Positions 48,490 through 60,762 of a DNA stretch of 64,000 bases are shown piece by piece. Both the position numbers and the translations under genes were made by a program. The stretch's first letter is position 1. The number at the start of each line of letters is the position of its first letter. The DNA is taken from contig CP141132.1 in NCBI GenBank assembly GCA_035236585.1, forward strand, positions 60,547,880 to 60,611,879, written 5' to 3'. The stretch comes from Warburgia ugandensis (Eukaryota; Streptophyta; Magnoliopsida; Canellales; Canellaceae). Under the pieces are notes generated by a model, which saw only the letters and a list, made by a program, of their open reading frames with translations, was not told the DNA's origin and searched no databases.

Positions 48490-50653
48490 ATAAATCAATT
48501 ACAGCCTCCACTATGACTATGGATATGTTCTAAAAAAGTGTGCAAGAATACCTCTAGTGGTCATCTCATTACCACAGCAGTGGAGAAAAGGAACAAGTTC
48601 CACTTTGGGCAATGATATCTACCACCATGGTGGTTAAAGGCCGAGAGGCCAACCCCATACACAAACAACCTCTTAACATAGTGCCAACTAGGCTCACTAG
48701 CCTAAAAAGATAAATGTATATGTGTGTTCCAATTTTAAGCATTTGACACATGCTAAGTCATGCAATTTATGCAATACAATTTCAAAACCTGCAATAAAAC
48801 ATATATAAAACTGTTTTGTCATTCAAGAGTAAAATTGGGCTATGAAAGATATAAGCGGTAACTTTTTTAATCAAGATCATAAATCATCATCATCACTAAG
48901 ACCTTATCCTAATTAGGGGTAGGCCACACGAATCTTATTCCTCCATTCCTCTCTATTAAGTACCATGGCTCCATTTAGTCCCAAAGTTTTTAAATCTTTC
49001 CTAACCACTTCTATTCATATTCTTTTGGGCCTTCCCTTGCCCTTTTAAAACCTTCAATCATGATCATAAATCATGAAAATAATTTGCATGCTCATAATAA
49101 GAATACCATATCACAATATCATTTCAAAATCATACTAAATACAGAATAATTTCAAGTAGATCGTTTAGGTTTGGAATTCAGTCAAAAACTGAGCAGCATC
49201 AGACAACCTACCTCAAGGATATCACTTAATTTTGCTTTTTTCTTTAGTTTGAATCATGAATGTCCTTTAGAGTCTTTGTAGAATCCTGGATATAATTTAG
49301 GGCAAGAATCTAACTATTATTTCTCAATCTTTATTAATCAATGGTCAAATTCATAGATTAACGGCCTAGATCATCGATCTAGACACCGATCCTATCTATT
49401 AATGGTCAGATCTATGATCCAAGGATTTGTGTCCTTAATTTAGGGTTGATCTAGGTATATAGATCTGTTAAATTATTCAATTGATCATTTCTTAGAGTCT
49501 GATCATCTTTGATCTTATAGATCTATGAGATTTTTATAGTTTCTAGGTCATGATTAGTTAAAAATGTTCTCTGATCCTAAATTTTATTGTATAGTTAGGT
49601 CAACATCATCAAGATGAAACTAACAGACCTTTTTTTTATCCTCAATCGGACTTGTATAGCCCTCAGAATTGGATCCAGAATGCGAAAAACGAGGTCACTG
49701 GTGGTGATTGGCCGTCGCCTAAGAAGATGACTGGTGTAGCCGCTGCTGATGATGTTTTTTAAGTCAGATCAACTCCTCATGAAAAGGATTTGTAGATTTG
49801 GCTCTTACCATCACTCCCATCAAGTTTGGAGTTGTTTTGGGTTCATTTGATGCCGAAAAACATGATTTTCTCATTGGATGCTCGCCTAAAAACTCTATGT
49901 AGCCAAATTGAAGCTTCAACCTGATCACTGTTGAAACTAGCTCGGATTTAGAAATTTTGAGAGGGCTTTTGATTCTCTCTTCAAGAGAAACCCAATGGTG
50001 GTGTCAAAACTGTGATCCACCACCATTCGGGTGGCTGTTGTTGAGATTTAGACAACAGCCATGGTTATAGTTGCTGGAATTGTTGGAGAAATAGGTGGCC
50101 AAAACCCTTGGTTACTAAAGGAGATGGAGAAGAAAAGGGAGAGGGAAGAGAAGTGTGAGATGGGGAGAGATAAGAGCGCATTTATCATCGGTGATTCGCT
50201 TTCCTCATGAGCAATGCGATCATCGACTTTCTCCCATATGGGAACGAAGTCACAGATAGAGGGGGATGTCATTATAAAAGATGGCCCCATCTACCTCTGA
50301 ATCCCTTTTTACCAAAATGTCCTTATACTTAAAAGTTTCATAACTTTCTCATTCAAACTCTATTTTCAATGTTCTTTGTGTCATCGAACTCTATGTTTTA
50401 AGTAGAATCTAATTATGAGGATATTTCTAACAAATTTGACTTCTATAAATTCTCACTTCTAAAATTCAAAATTTATAAAGCATTCACCCTTCTATTCCGT
50501 CCAACTTTTCAAAATGATTGTCCTTCATTTCCAATTATTAAGGTTTTAACACTTTATGCGGCTTCTATAAAATTCTCATTCATAAAATTCTATTTTACCT
50601 CTTTTTTAGTAAAAATTGCATAAAATAAGCTTTTAAATTTTTGGGTTATTATA
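48490..50653 (-). mobile_element. LTR fragment F, related to D and E
   Basis: The minus-strand start TATAATAACCCAAAAATTT is at 50653. The U3 block (about 50335-50412) and the mid block (AGCCTCCACTATGACTATGG at 48504) align with D's LTR. The far end is not recognisable, so this is a partial LTR with no primer site or target duplication found. It carries an RTE LINE scrap inside. Sequence decay suggests it is old. Confidence 0.65.
48888..49061 (-). mobile_element. RTE-clade LINE, 5'-truncated scrap with target duplication
   Basis: About 174 bases match the left end of the longer LINE at 54601-56700 (for example TTGCTCCTCCATTC-like and AGTACCATGGCT/AGTACCATGACT stretches). This is the 3' end of the element's single reading frame. 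GATCATAAATCAT occurs at 48875-48887 and 49062-49074, a 13-bp target duplication typical of LINE insertion, followed by a short ATC-rich tail. It lies inside LTR fragment F, so it inserted after F. Confidence 0.8.
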
Positions 50654-50657
50654 CAGA

Positions 50658-50675
50658 CTCTCTCTCTCTCTCTCT
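50658..50675. repeat. Short (CT)n tract next to LTR fragment F
   Basis: A CT run of about 18 bp right beside the LTR start. Confidence 0.85.
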
Positions 50676-50972
50676 AAGCATATATACCAGACCTATTGTA
50701 GCAGTAGAATCTAATCTTAATGTATAATAAAGTGCCCTTTCATTGGCATAAGTAGTGATTTCGCCTATATAAAGTGCCCTTCTTTGACATAAGTGGCAAT
50801 GCCATAATACAATCCAAAATGTTCGTTGAAAGAATCATTTTACACCCCCTTTATGTCTGCAAATGCTAGTTCTCTCCTTTCTTTCCAATCTCATTTTCTC
50901 CTATACTTTGAAAATGTTTTTCTCCAAAAAAAAATTCTTATTTTCTTTGTTTTCACACTTCATGTTATCCCT

Positions 50973-51138
<166 letters not shown>

Positions 51139-51150
51139 AATATATATATA

Positions 51151-51321
51151 TGGGGAGCGGTAATTTTAGCAAGAAGTTGCTGGTGTAAAGTGAAGGTGAT
51201 ATTTGATTGGGTAGGAAAAAGTTTCTAACTATCATTTCCTTTAATTTTTTTCTATTTTTTACTTTTTTTCAGCCAATCAAATGTCACCTACTCCTTACAC
51301 CTGTATAAATCTAACACCATT
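51151..51321. mobile_element. MITE with inverted arms
   Basis: The arm GTGTAAAGTGAAGGTGATAT, continuing TTGATTGG (51184-51211), is mirrored by CCAATCAAATGTCACCTACT, continuing CCTTACAC (about 51273-51300). The similarity extends outward to roughly 51155 and 51321. The loop is pyrimidine-rich. The arrangement is that of a non-autonomous DNA transposon. Termini and target duplication are blurred by the adjacent TA run. Confidence 0.55.
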
Positions 51322-52395
51322 CACAAACTTGCAGATTATTAGAGATAGTAAGAATTACCCATTTGTGTGTTGATACAGGCATTATCTATTTGGTTATATG
51401 TAGTTCCTTTCTCAATTGGTCTTGTTCTATCATTTATGTTTGATCTAGAGGGTGCACTTGTTTTTGTCATCAAAAACTACTAACCAAGTGGTTGAACCAT
51501 AGATTAAGTTGTTAGGCAGAGCACTCCAATGTGCTCATGTCAACTTCTCGTATACTTGAAAACATTATGTTTTCCAACTAGCGTTGGTGATTTTCCTATC
51601 TCATACAAGAAATTGTAGAAATTGAGGCCGCTATTATGCGTTTGACTCGTAGGTCTATTAGATGTTGACTTATCAACACTTTTGGTTCAGTGAGTGGGCA
51701 AAGGCTTTATGATCATAAATTCAGAAGATCATCTCCGCAATTAAAAATAGATTTTCCATCTCCACTAAATTCAATTTCAGTCCCTTACTGCCTCTCAAAT
51801 GCTTCACAGGCACCTAATGTTAAGTGGACCAATTAGGATAATAGGAAACATGTCTTTTTATATACTTTGTAACAAAAACATAAAACATGGCTCACCTGAT
51901 AGGTACCAAGTGCTTCAGCAAAGCATTTGGGCTTCTTGAATCCAAAGAATTCATGAAACATTTCTTTTAATTGATTTTGTCTTTTGAATGGTGATAATAT
52001 TGCTAGAAATCTTAATAAGAGAGAATTTCATTGATCTTGTTAATGGATGCTATCAAGAATCTAAGAGATTTGGGCCTCAGAGTTCTATTATCTAACTCTT
52101 CCTTCAGGTTTTCATATGCTACTTCTATATCATCTTTGTATTGATAAGTTTGTTGTATGTTAACAAATTCTCCCAATCAAATCTTCTAGCACAAGGGATT
52201 TCCTAGGATCATTGTCAATCTAATTAGGTTTTTAATTCTTTTGTTAGGCACCCAAATGGTTGATAGTTGACTGAGCTGCAATGTCTTATTGTCCTTTTAT
52301 ATTACTTTTAGTTTCTAACACTAGTTTTTCTCTGAAAATGTTTCTTTCTATAAGAGTTAGTGTGAGGCAAACAAGGTGAGCCTTTTATAGCACAA
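51322..52395. other. Host sequence, possibly intronic, nothing identified
   Basis: No clear exon was recognised. An ACAAG|GTGAG donor-like site lies near 52371, just before the first duplication unit, but the reading upstream of it is not convincing. Confidence 0.35.
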
Positions 52396-54045
52396 TGCAT
52401 GTGGTGATATTTTTCCCAAGTCTTCAACACGTTCATACTTTGATGGTGGTTGCTTTTGGAATATCGTGCACTCAGTTAAAGCTTTAATTGGTAATTAAGT
52501 GCCAAATGCTCTTGAAGGCTACAAGGGTTAAATAGCATTAAATAAATGTACACTATACATATACATGGATACATATATGAGAATCCCTACCTTATAATTT
52601 TCTGTACTAGGATCCTCAGAAAAAGTGAGGCAAAGAATATGCTTCAAGTGATTCTGATTGGTGTTTTCTTTTGCTTTCCTAGTTTATATCTCAAGTAAGG
52701 TTAGGTTCATGTTGACTATATGAAATCTTATTTTCTAGTCAATGATGTATCAGACCCTTGTCCTCTAAAACATCTTATCCTATTTCCCTTCTTAGTCTCA
52801 TAAGGATTGGAGCATACTATGTTGCTATTGGAATGATTTATGTTTCTTGAATACCTTGAACCAATAATCTGTTGAATAACTCAGCCAGCTTAAGGTTGTT
52901 CAGCAAAGAATATATGGTCATATTATGAGTCTATTGTTTAACAAGGACCAGATTAAGAAAGTTAAATTATGTGTTAATATGTCATACTTTTATTTAGGTT
53001 ACACAATTTTATTAATAATTGTTCTAGCTAAATTGGTTCATCGTTGCTCATGTGTTGCATAGTTCCCTTATATCCAAACGCATTAAGGATCTTAACTATT
53101 TTGCATGAAGCATGTATGCTCTTCATCATTCCTATATCCTATAAGTTTGGGATTCATGGGATCTTACACCTGATTCTTATGTCGTATTTGATTCTTATCC
53201 TGATACCATAGCTAGAAAGTCACATCTTTGCATTGAAGCAGCTATGAAAAACCAATTCAAAAGGCGATAATAAGTGCTTAGTTCAACGGTGTTTATATGA
53301 AATTAGCACCCTAGATTTTTTTTATTAATTTTGTATGGTTCACTAGTCTAGCTCATTTAACTATTGCATTTCTGATAAAAGGGTCCTCATGATGATTCTT
53401 TTGCTAACATGGAGTATGCTTTGGATATTAAGCAATTTTAAACATAATTTGCAAAATCAAGTTAGTTAGATATCTTAGACTTTCTTAACTTGTTTAAGAT
53501 TGTTTGATTTTGAAAAATTATGTAGTTTCAAGCTCACACCTCTGCCTACCTACTGGGTACTGAATATAAATGCATAAACTATAGGCTAAATGAAATTAGA
53601 AACTACAATGTGACATTCACATGAAAATACTACTTCATCATTTGAAAGATTTAACAAATTAGAAGTGAATAATAATTCAGAAAGTTGGCTTAAATGAGTA
53701 AAGAAATGGTGAATCTAATGCAGGAGTGTTTTTCTCTTTTGTCATTTGCAGAAGATATGATTCCACTTTTCTATATGAAAACTAAAAATTAGTTAAGTCT
53801 TATTGTCTACAGGAAAGGCTACTGTTAGAACCGTTGCAGACCTTGTTGCTGGTGCAGTGTTGCGATCAGCAGTTGAGGATTGGTTGGAAGTATATAAACC
53901 CATTTCCTGGTATCCATTCAGCAGCTATAATAAGAAGTGAATTCATTAATCAAACTCTCTTAGTTCTTCATACCGCCATATGTATTATAGATTTGAAGCT
54001 GAACTATTGTATGCCACAACAGCATTATCATCATGCTTCTATAAG
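52396..54045 (+). repeat. Tandem duplication, unit 1 (about 1.65 kb)
   Basis: Unit 1 starts with TGCATGTGGTG and runs to the end of the exon-like block. It aligns along its length with 54053-57738, for example TTTGATGGTGGTTGCTT (52440 versus 54096) and AAGGCTACAAGGGTTAAATA (52515 versus 54169). The two units are diverged by many substitutions and small length changes, so the duplication is old. Apart from the exon-like block the unit looks intronic. Confidence 0.85.
53813..54045 (+). pseudogene. Exon-like block 1, unidentified host gene
   Basis: A 233-bp block sits between an acceptor-like CTACAG (ending 53812) and a donor-like AAG|GTACAT. Its first third reads KATVRTVADLVAGAVLRS, then AVEDW, and its last third reads RFEAELLYATTALSSC in the same frame. 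The middle third reads GIHSAAIIRSEF in a shifted frame, so the frame is lost and regained. In the main frame two stops fall there. The composition suggests a membrane-associated or hydrophobic helical protein, but I do not recognise the family. It is a decayed exon, or an exon with assembly errors. The second copy supports it being a real exon. Confidence 0.45.
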
Positions 54046-54600
54046 GTACATATGCATGTGGTGCTCTTTTTCCCAAGTCTTTGACAAGTTCATACTTTGA
54101 TGGTGGTTGCTTCTAGAATATCATGCACTCAAAGTTTTAAGTGGTAATTGAGGGCCAAATGTGCTTGAAGGCTACAAGGGTTAAATAGCATTAAATACAT
54201 GTACACTATACATATACATGAATACATATATGAGCATCCATGCCTTACAATTTTCTGTACTAGGATCCTCAGATAAAGGCAAAGAATATGCTTCAAGTCA
54301 TTCTGATTGGTGTTTTCTTTTATTTTCCTTGTTTATATCTTGGGTAAGGTTTGGTTCATGTTGACAATAAAAGATCTTACTTTCTAGTCAATGATGTATC
54401 AAACACTTCTCCTCTAAAACATCTGATCCTAGTTTCCTTTTTAATCTCCTAAGGATTAGAGCATACTGTGTCACTATTGAAATTATTTATGTTTCTTAAA
54501 TGACTTGAACCAATAATCTTTTGGATAGCTAAGCCAGCTTAAAGTTGGCCTGCAGAGGACATATGTCATATTAGAATTCTAATGTTTAACAGGGACCATA

Positions 54601-56700
54601 TTCATCATCGTCGTCAAGACCATTATCCCAATTAGGAGTCAACCACATGAATCTTATTCCTCCATTCCTCTATATTAAGTACCATGACTTCATTTAATCC
54701 CAAAGTTTTTAAATCTTTCCTCACCACTTCTATCCATGTTCTTTTGGGCCTTCCCCTTGCCCTTTTAGAACCTTCTGCTTGCATTGCCTCACTTCTAATT
54801 GATGTCATATTATGTCTCCTTTGGACATGTCCAAACTGTCTAAGTCTAATCTCCCTCATCTTATTACCTATTGGTACTACCCCTAAGTTTTCTCTAATAT
54901 TTTCATTCCTAATTTTATCCTTTCTTATCTTACCACTCATCCATCTCAACATCCTCATTTCTGCAATGCTCATCCTATGAGCATGATGTTCCTTAACTGC
55001 CCAACACTCTAATTCATAGAGCATGGCCGACCTTAGGGCCATCCTATAGAATTTTCCTTTTAGTTTGAGTGGCACCCACTGATCACACAAACCTCCAGAT
55101 GCACATCTCCATTTGTTCCAACCCGTTTGGATTCTCTGGGCAACTTTCCCATAACTCTAGCTTTGTGTTTACACCCTCCCTTATATCATCAAGTAAGACA
55201 TTATCATCTGCAAATAGCATGCACCAAGGAATCTTCTCGTGCAGATGTTTTGTTAACTCATCCATAACCAACATAAAAAGGTATGGGCTCAATGCTGATC
55301 CTTGGTGCAATCCTACAGTGATAGAAAAATCACTGATCTCGTCAGTAGTGGCCTTAACATTTGTTACTGCTCCCTCATACGTATCTTTAATTATGTCTAT
55401 ATACCCTTATAAAACCCCTTTCTCGCCCAACACCTTCCATATTACCTCTCTAGGGACTCTCTCATAAGCTTTCTCTAAGTCGATAAAGACCATGTGGAGG
55501 TCTTTCATCCTCTCCCTATATTTCTTTACCTATTATCTTAGTAAGAAAATAGCTTCCATGGTAGACCTCCTAAGCATGAAACCAAACTGATTCTATGATA
55601 CACTAGTCTCATGCCATAGCCTCTCCTCAATCACTCTTTCAAAAAATTTCATAGTGTGGCTCATAAGTTTAATCCTTCGATAATTAGTATAGCTCTTTAT
55701 GTCCCCTTTATTCTTATAAATTAGTACAATAGAGCTTTTCCTCCACTCATCAGGCATTTTCTTTGATTTTATAATTTTGTTAAACAACATGGTCAACCAA
55801 ACTATCCCAATATCTCCCATGTGCTTCCAAACCTCTATTGGTATACCATCAGGCCCCATGGTCTTTCCTAATTTCATCTTTTTGAAGGCCTCTTTCTCTT
55901 CAGGTATTCTAATCTTACATTCATATCTACGATATCCAATGTTATTTAGATTTATAATATTTTCAATCCCTATATTCTCAAAGCCATTATCATTTAACAA
56001 TTTTTGAAAGTACGTTTCCTACCTCTGTTTGATTTCATCATCTTTGACTAATACCCTTTGATCATCACTTCTAATGCACCTAACATGATCTAAGTCCTTA
56101 CCCTTCTATTCTTTTACTTTTGCAAGTTTAAACACATCTTTCTCACCTTTTCTTGTTCCTAGGCTATTATAAAGCTCATCATATGCCTTAACTTTAGCCT
56201 CACTTACTATTCTCTTAGCAACCTTTTTAGTATTCTTATATTGTTCATAGTTTTCATTATTTCTAGTCTTCTGTCATGCTTTAAAACACATTTGTTTTTT
56301 CTTTAATAACTTTTTGCACTGTTTCACTCCACCACCATGTTTCCTATACTAATTGATTTTTACCTTTAGATACTCTTAAGACATCTTTTGTCACTTTATT
56401 AATGGACTCAGCAATATTAATCCACATGATGTTTACTTCTATTTCATAATTCCAGTTTCCTTTCTACCATCAACTTATTTGTTAATGAGGTTATTTTCTC
56501 TCCTTTTAAGTTCCACCACTTAGTTTTTGGATACCTATTAAGTTCATTTCCTTTCTTCCAGCTTTTGATATGGACATCCATAACCATTAACGTATGTTGT
56601 GAGGTTAAACTCTCACCGAGTATCACCTTACAATCCTTACACATTGATCATTTAGTATTCCTAAGTAGAAAAAAGTCTATTTGGCTTTTATGAAGTCCAA
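54601..56700 (-). mobile_element. RTE-clade LINE, 5'-truncated
   Basis: On the minus strand the single frame of an RTE-type LINE is visible in pieces. The end of the endonuclease (SQIDFFLLR near 56680, then GESLTSQHTLMVMD) comes first. The start of RT follows (KLGKTMGPDGIPIEVWK, YTNYRRIKLMSHTMKFFE, 55593-56000). Next comes the catalytic FADD region with HQGSALSPYLF (55083-55310), and then the conserved C-terminal WAVKEHHAHRMSIAEMRMLRWMSG (54632-55090). A short ATG/GAT-rich tail is at 54601-54620. The first part of the endonuclease is missing. At least three breaks separate the pieces, so it is dead. Confidence 0.88.
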
Positions 56701-57506
56701 TTTTATTTAGATTATAAAATTTATTATTACTTTCTAGCTGAATTAGTTCAATGTTGCTCATATGTTGTGTAGTTCCCATATATCCAAAGGTTCTAAGGAT
56801 CTTAACTATTCTGCATGAAGCATGTATGTTCATCATAATTCCTATATCTTAAATTTTTGGATTCATGGGATATTTACACTTGGTTCTTATGTTTTATTTG
56901 ATTCTTATCTTGATAACATAGCTAGAAAGTCACATCTTTGCATATGGAGCAACTATGAAACACTGCTTCAGAAGGCAATAATAAGTACACTCAGTTCAAC
57001 AATGTTTATATGAAATTAGCACCCTAGATTATGCATTAATTTTGTTTGGTTCACTAGTCTAGCTCGTTTAGTTATTACTTTTCTGATAAAAGGTTTGTCA
57101 TCATGATTCTTTCCCTAACATGGTGCATGCTTTGGACATATAAACATTTTAACACATAATTTGCAAAATCAACTTAATTAGATAGCTTATACTTTCTTAA
57201 CTGTTTAAGATTGTTTGACTTGGAAAAATATATCGTAGTTTCAAGAAAACATCTCTGCCTACCTACATAAATGCATAAACTCTAGACTAAATGAAATAAA
57301 ACACTTGAATGAGGCATTCACATTGAAACATTGTTTGAAAATTTTAACAAATTAGAAGTGAATAGTATTTTTGGAAGTTGATCTAAATGAGTAAAGAAAT
57401 GGTGGATGTAAATGCTGGCAGGTTTTCATCTTTTGTCATTTCCAGAAGATAGGATTCCACTTTTATGTATAAAAACTAAAAATTAGTTGTGTATTATTAC
57501 CTACAG

Positions 57507-57738
57507 GAATGGCAACTCATAGAACAATTGGAGGCCTTGTTGCTAGAGCAGTGTTGAGATCAGCAGTTGAGAATTGATTGGGAGTATATAATCTCATTTT
57601 CTGGCATCCATTCAGCATCTATAATTGTAAGTGAATATATTAAACGAACTCCCTCAGTTGTTTGTATAACCATATGTAATCAGATTTGACGAAGAACTAT
57701 TGTATGCCACAACCGCATTAGTGTCATGCTTATATAAG
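57507..57738 (+). pseudogene. Exon-like block 2, decayed duplicate of block 1
   Basis: A 232-bp block bounded by the same kind of sites (CTACAG before 57507, AAG|GTATAA after 57738) and in the same phase. It reads GGLVARAVLRSAVEN and then a stop. The last third again reads RFDEELLYATTALVSC. Retention of both splice-like boundaries, the length and the end motif in two diverged copies argues for an ancestral coding exon. The product is unknown. This copy looks non-functional. Confidence 0.42.
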
Positions 57739-58515
57739 GTATAAGTGACAATGTTTACAAGAATTAGAGCTTACTCCATTCATGGTTTCATCTGTGGTTA
57801 GCTAAACATTCACATGTATTCAGTTCATGCCCACTCATATATAACTTGTGTGACTGTTCAGGTCTATTTGTTCTCCTTATTCATGCATAAATGGACTAAC
57901 AAAAAAAATTAGTTAGTTTATACTATCATCAAACTCATGTTAGAATATGTTTACATGAAATAGCTATCTTGAGCATAGGGCAGCTTACCATTTAAATCTT
58001 CAAAATTGAGGAAATTTAGATAAATTTATGTGGTAGTTAGTCACTTAGATTGAAGAATCATTTCTAATATTTTCCCCTGAAATGCATAGATCAAGTATCA
58101 GTTTTCTCTTTATCCATATTTTTTTATTTTAGCTTCTCAAACGAAATTAGGAGTTGGATATCTTGAGCAGGTTCTTGATCAGTACGAGGACACTCTTCAC
58201 ATATTATTGTTATATTTCTTCTTGATCTACCATTCCAAGTAGGGATCATAGAACTATGATTAATCAATATAAATAACTGCCCTTCTATAGCCAAAGATTG
58301 TGACAATTTGTGTTTAGTTCGTAAATGCGATATGATTGAAGTTTGAATCAATATACTTAATGGCTCACTGCATGAAATGCACCTGACACTAACTGCTCAC
58401 ACTATCACCAAGCCAAGATTGTGCTATGTTTACATCTAATTGTTCCATTCTTTTTCTTTTTATACTTTAGTTTATCACCTAACATTGTGGAAATTAAGTG
58501 TATTAGGATATCAAG
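57739..58515. other. Host sequence with a doubtful exon
   Basis: A pyrimidine-rich tract with TTTTAG (ending 58132) precedes a reading SQTKLGVGYLEQVLDQYEDT (from about 58135) that stays open for about 35 codons. The phase does not fit simply with the exon-like block upstream. Too weak to call. Confidence 0.25.
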
Positions 58516-60633
58516 TGTTGATTGTTTTACCGCAAGTGCACAGGCTATTGTAGTGTAGCTTATGCAAGTACGGGTCGATCCCACGAGGACTTGATTTAAA
58601 AAGTAGGAATTTCAATAAAATTTAATTATGTAAAATTAAAAAGAAATCATGCAAAAATACTGGAATTATTGAAATGAGAATCAATGTTCAGATTTAATCA
58701 ACTTCTCAAAAATACAGAATTTCCAGTTCCTAAAGAAAACAAACAAAATCAAATAATGAGAAAAAACTACTTCCCTAGATCAATTTTCATCAAAATCTTC
58801 ACTTCTGGTCTTCTAAAATCTGATCCTCCTTTACAGATATCTTCAACCTGTTCTTGATTAGTGATCCACCGGTCGGATTTGATAGATTCTTCAAAATGGT
58901 CAAGATTTGGGCTAATTTGTGATTTCAAGATTTGGACGGTTCAGATTGATTTTTGAATTTCAGATCTGAGATCAGAAGCGTTGGTTATGTCTAGAGATGT
59001 CCTAAGAATGACTCTGTAAAATTAATTTGAAATATAAGAAGAATCGAAGGAGAAATCGAAGATTTGGTTTTGATTAAGGCTAACCCGTTGATTGGTTAGG
59101 CCTTAATTGATCTGATTCAGATTGGACAGTTCCTGGATAGTCAAAAGACGGATAAAACAGAACTGGAATAAAGCAGGACACAGATGTAAATAAACTGGGG
59201 ACACAAATGAAATTAACCAGAAAGAACATAAATGCAATTTCTTTTAAAGAGGAGGGGCAAACTTGGAATTTCGTGAAAATCTGGTTTTTAAGAGAAAAAC
59301 CAGACGAACCCGATGAAGAAGGGAGATGGGGAAGGAGGAGGAGAAGAGAAAGAGGAAAAGGAGAAAGAGAGAGAGAGGAAAGGGAGGAAAACCCATTTCG
59401 GGTTTCCTCCTATGGGACGTCCAAAGGCGAGAAAAAAAAACCCAGAGATGCCGGTGAAGAACTCCAGCGCAAAGGTAGTGGTGTACTGGTTCCGTTCGTG
59501 CGATGGAGGCAGGAGCGTCTGTGGTGGTGGTGGGCAGATAAGGACAAAGGATGAAGGAGGAGAAAAGGAGAAGAAGGGGAGGTGATGAGAAAGTCGGGTG
59601 GTGCTTGACGGGAAGAGAGAACAAGGAAGAGAGATAGAGAGAAAGAAGATGTGAAGGGAGGTAAGAGGAAGGGGGTGATGCGGTAATGAAGAAGAGGGTG
59701 GTGTGTAGAGATGGGTAGGAGAGGAGAAATGGTATGGGGCAGTTGAGGCTGGGGAGTGAGAGAAGGGAGTAGAGAGGAAGATGAGAAGAGAGAAAGAGAG
59801 GAGAAAAGAGAAGTGGGAGATGGTGGAAGAGGAGAGAGAGCAAGAGGAAGGGTAGAACGTGAAGATGGGAAGAGAGGAGAAGAAGAGGGAGAGTTGGGTA
59901 CGGTTGGGTGTAGGGAAGAAGAGGTTGGGAAAGAGAGGAAGATGGGGATAGAGGGAGGAGAGAAAGTAGAATAGAAGAAGGGAAAACGAATAGGAGAGAA
60001 TGGATAGAGTTAAAGAAAAATATGGTAAGTGGGTACGTGAGAGTGAGAGTGAGGAAAGGAAAAAGAAAAGGAAAGAAGGAAAAAGAAGGAAAAGGAAAGA
60101 AAGAAAAGAGAAAAGAAAAAGGAAAAAGAAAGAAAAGAGAAAAGGAAGGAAAGAGGAAAAAGGAAAAGGAGGAAAAAGAAAAGAAGGAGTGGGAAAGGAA
60201 AGAGAGAATGAAGGAAAGAAAAAGAGAATAAGGAGGGAAAGAGGAAGAAAAGGAAAGAGAAGTGGGGGAAAGAGTTGCCCTTTACATGTTCTTTCCATTT
60301 TGTCCATGATTTTTATTCCATTTATCTTCATGGGTGATCTGGTCCATCCATTGCCCTTTAAGATGATCTGCACCGTTATCTTTTAATCACAGCCGTCCGT
60401 GCGTCCTTTGGTTGATCTGCAAAAGAAAAGACTAAATTAGAATCATCTGAACCGTACATTAGTCATCTAATGAGCTCTAATGATCATCTGACCGTTGATT
60501 TTGACAAATTAAGGTTTGGATGGTCAATTGGATTTATATTCAAAATCAAGCTAAGTTTTGTAAAATTGAACGGTTAGATGATCTAATTGAACGCTAAATT
60601 AGGGGAATTTTGACCAAAATTAAACACTTAACA
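58516..60633 (-). mobile_element. Athila-type solo LTR, same family as 12853-23226
   Basis: On the minus strand it starts TGTTAAGTGTTTAATTTTGG at 60633 and ends ACAATCAACA at 58516, as in the complete Athila-type element. TCAAG is duplicated at 58511-58515 and 60634-60638. It is 2118 bp. The outer parts match closely, while the pyrimidine-rich middle (here purine-rich, about 59310-60270) differs much more in length and sequence, so it is a different subfamily member. No primer site follows, so it is a solo LTR. The long open frames across it are compositional. Confidence 0.9.
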
Positions 60634-60639
60634 TCAAGC

Positions 60640-60762
60640 CATGGTCTTGTCAAAGCTGCCTTTACATATTCTAGGTATATTATCAATGGCTTCAGGTTTC
60701 ATACCAAGTACCGCCAGATAGGAATAGATACCAGAATAGCTGAGTTGTTGTCACTGCAATGA
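60640..60762 (+). mobile_element. Possible CACTA (TNP2-like) transposase scrap
   Basis: Right after the solo LTR the plus strand reads HGLVKAAFTYSRYIINGFRF, continuing HTKYRQIGIDTRIAE, for about 40 codons. The INGFRFHTK core resembles a segment in the C-terminal part of plant CACTA TNP2-type transposases, often followed by a TQNSGV motif that is absent here. A second weak reading (DQDDFILVLWKNDVPSWRID, about 61737-61796) could belong to the same domain. No terminal inverted repeats were found. Confidence 0.35.

Larger units (their letters stand above)
54053..57738 (+). repeat. Tandem duplication, unit 2, enlarged by a LINE
   Basis: Unit 2 begins about eight bases after unit 1's donor site. 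It carries the same sequence order, broken at 54601-56700 by an RTE LINE, and ends with a second exon-like block. Without the LINE it is about 1.6 kb. About 40 bases present in unit 1 at the LINE position are missing here, probably lost on insertion. Confidence 0.85.

Noticed and set aside
54684-54980. 98-codon plus-strand open frame
   Set aside because: It is the antisense of the conserved C-terminal part of the RTE LINE.
59207-60386. 361-codon minus-strand frame and others in the Athila-type solo LTR
   Set aside because: Low-complexity Ser/Phe/Pro-rich reading of a purine/pyrimidine-biased LTR; no domain.
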